Source: Cavia porcellus | Taxonomy: Eukaryota; Chordata; Mammalia; Rodentia; Caviidae | NCBI RefSeq assembly: GCF_034190915.1 | Contig: NW_026947632.1 | Span: 434,001 to 498,000, forward strand | Reading direction: 5' to 3' | Length of the DNA: 64,000 nt | Shown here: positions 63,791-64,000 of the stretch, one piece after another | Layout of the letters: the number at the start of each line of letters is the position of its first letter | Position numbering within the stretch: position 1 is the first letter of the stretch | Program-made: the position numbers and the translations under genes | Notes under the pieces: model-generated | Databases searched by the model: none | What the model was told of the DNA's origin: nothing | Seen by the model: only the letters and a program-made list of their open reading frames with translations

Positions 63791-64000
63791 TATTGCCACT
63801 GCATGTTTCCTGACCACACCATGCTGACCACCCCGTGGCGCTTTTCTCCATCCTACATTGCCACACACTGCCTATCCTAATTCAGGCCCTACGATTCACA
63901 CCATCCCGTGATGTTTTTCTCATTCCTTCTATTGAATGCTGTGTTAGAAACCCTTACATTGCGCACCACCCAACGATGTTTTTCAGAAACATACCCTACA
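63791..64000 (+). repeat. Return to type 1: monomer 24/25 hybrid, cut by window end
   Basis: The monomer at 63836 begins like type 1 monomer 24 (GGCCCTACGATTC) and switches within 63892-63903 to monomer 25 (CATCCCGTGATG, CTATTGAATGCTGTG, ACCCAACGATG). The window ends inside monomer 25. This hybrid class is not seen elsewhere in the window. Confidence 0.8.

Larger units (their letters stand above)
1..64000 (+). repeat. Satellite DNA array, 208-bp monomer, about 308 head-to-tail copies
   Basis: The same 208-bp pattern recurs without a break, always in the same orientation; landmarks such as CCTACATTGCCACTGCATG and ACTAGTGAATGGCCTGTTAG come back every 206-210 bp (one monomer class is about 219 bp). 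A consensus monomer counted by hand has A 42, C 77, G 30, T 59, so about 51% GC with strong C over G on this strand. No stretch above 300 bp departs from the pattern, so there is no unique sequence to annotate. Neighbouring monomers are visibly diverged while monomers one HOR apart are almost identical, the usual signature of a homogenised higher-order satellite. Role is inferred only: such arrays are common at centromeres and in heterochromatin. Family and species are not recognised. Confidence 0.97.

Noticed and set aside
1..64000. CRISPR-like array with regularly spaced repeats
   Set aside because: The entire 208-bp period is repeated; there are no unique spacers between short direct repeats, and repeat size and period do not fit CRISPR.
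1..64000. Inserted transposons, LINE/SINE or LTR elements
   Set aside because: Monomer spacing stays at 206-219 bp throughout, so no insertion longer than about 10 bp is present; no poly-A tails, target duplications or terminal repeats were seen.
1..64000. Telomeric or rDNA-related repeats
   Set aside because: No tandem TTAGGG/CCCTAA-type runs and no rRNA-like sequence were seen; AACCCTTACA and AACCCTAACA in the monomers are isolated variants of one site.

Overview
The whole window is one uninterrupted satellite DNA array. A monomer of about 208 bp repeats head to tail in one orientation from position 1 to 64000, about 308 copies, and I see no unique sequence, gene, RNA gene, transposon or CRISPR array anywhere in it. 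This is eukaryotic, of a type typical of centromeric or other constitutive heterochromatin. Many neighbouring monomers differ at CpG sites as CG to TG or CG to CA changes, which suggests a genome that methylates CpG (vertebrate or plant more likely than an unmethylated insect). I do not recognise the satellite family and do not name a species.

Structure has four scales. (1) Each monomer is an old trimer of sub-repeats of 73, 65 and 70 bp, each opening with ACCACCCC followed by a T-tract. (2) Monomers about 208 bp apart are clearly divergent from one another. (3) Monomers are ordered into higher-order repeats (HORs), and copies of one HOR are nearly identical. Type 1 is a 28-monomer, 5,828-bp unit, complete at 7055-12882 and 30147-35974 and altered at 1-3525, 12883-23279, 23280-30146, 35975-42842 and 42843-46383. 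Type 2 is a related unit of 21 to 23 monomers (4.36-4.78 kb), seen as a block at 16424-21485 and continuously over 46384-63770. (4) Larger blocks are duplicated: a tandem 6,867-bp pair (19480-33213), a tandem 6,868-bp pair (31373-45108), and a long-range pair about 29,960 bp apart (12883-19806 and 42843-49767).

Layout: 1-3525, type 1 with 11 monomers removed; 3526-7054, type 1/type 2 mosaic of 17 monomers; 7055-12882, full type 1; 12883-23279, type 1 expanded to 50 monomers by a type 2 block; 23280-30146, 33-monomer type 1/type 2 recombinant; 30147-35974, full type 1; 35975-42842, type 1 with five monomers duplicated; 42843-46383, first 17 monomers of type 1; 46384-63770, type 2; 63771-64000, return to type 1.

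The array behaves as a record of unequal exchange. At least a dozen hybrid monomers can be placed to 10-70 bp of shared sequence. All keep the 208-bp register. Two type 1 sequence lineages are interleaved along the array, and one short patch near 59.3 kb looks like gene conversion. Open reading frames of 60-163 codons occur throughout, but they are periodic by-products of the repeat and are not annotated as genes. In entries below, type 1 monomers are numbered 1-28 as in the unit at 7055-12882; type 2 monomers are N1-N25 as in the block starting at 16424; monomer starts are taken at the RTG of the RTGGCGCTTTT motif.
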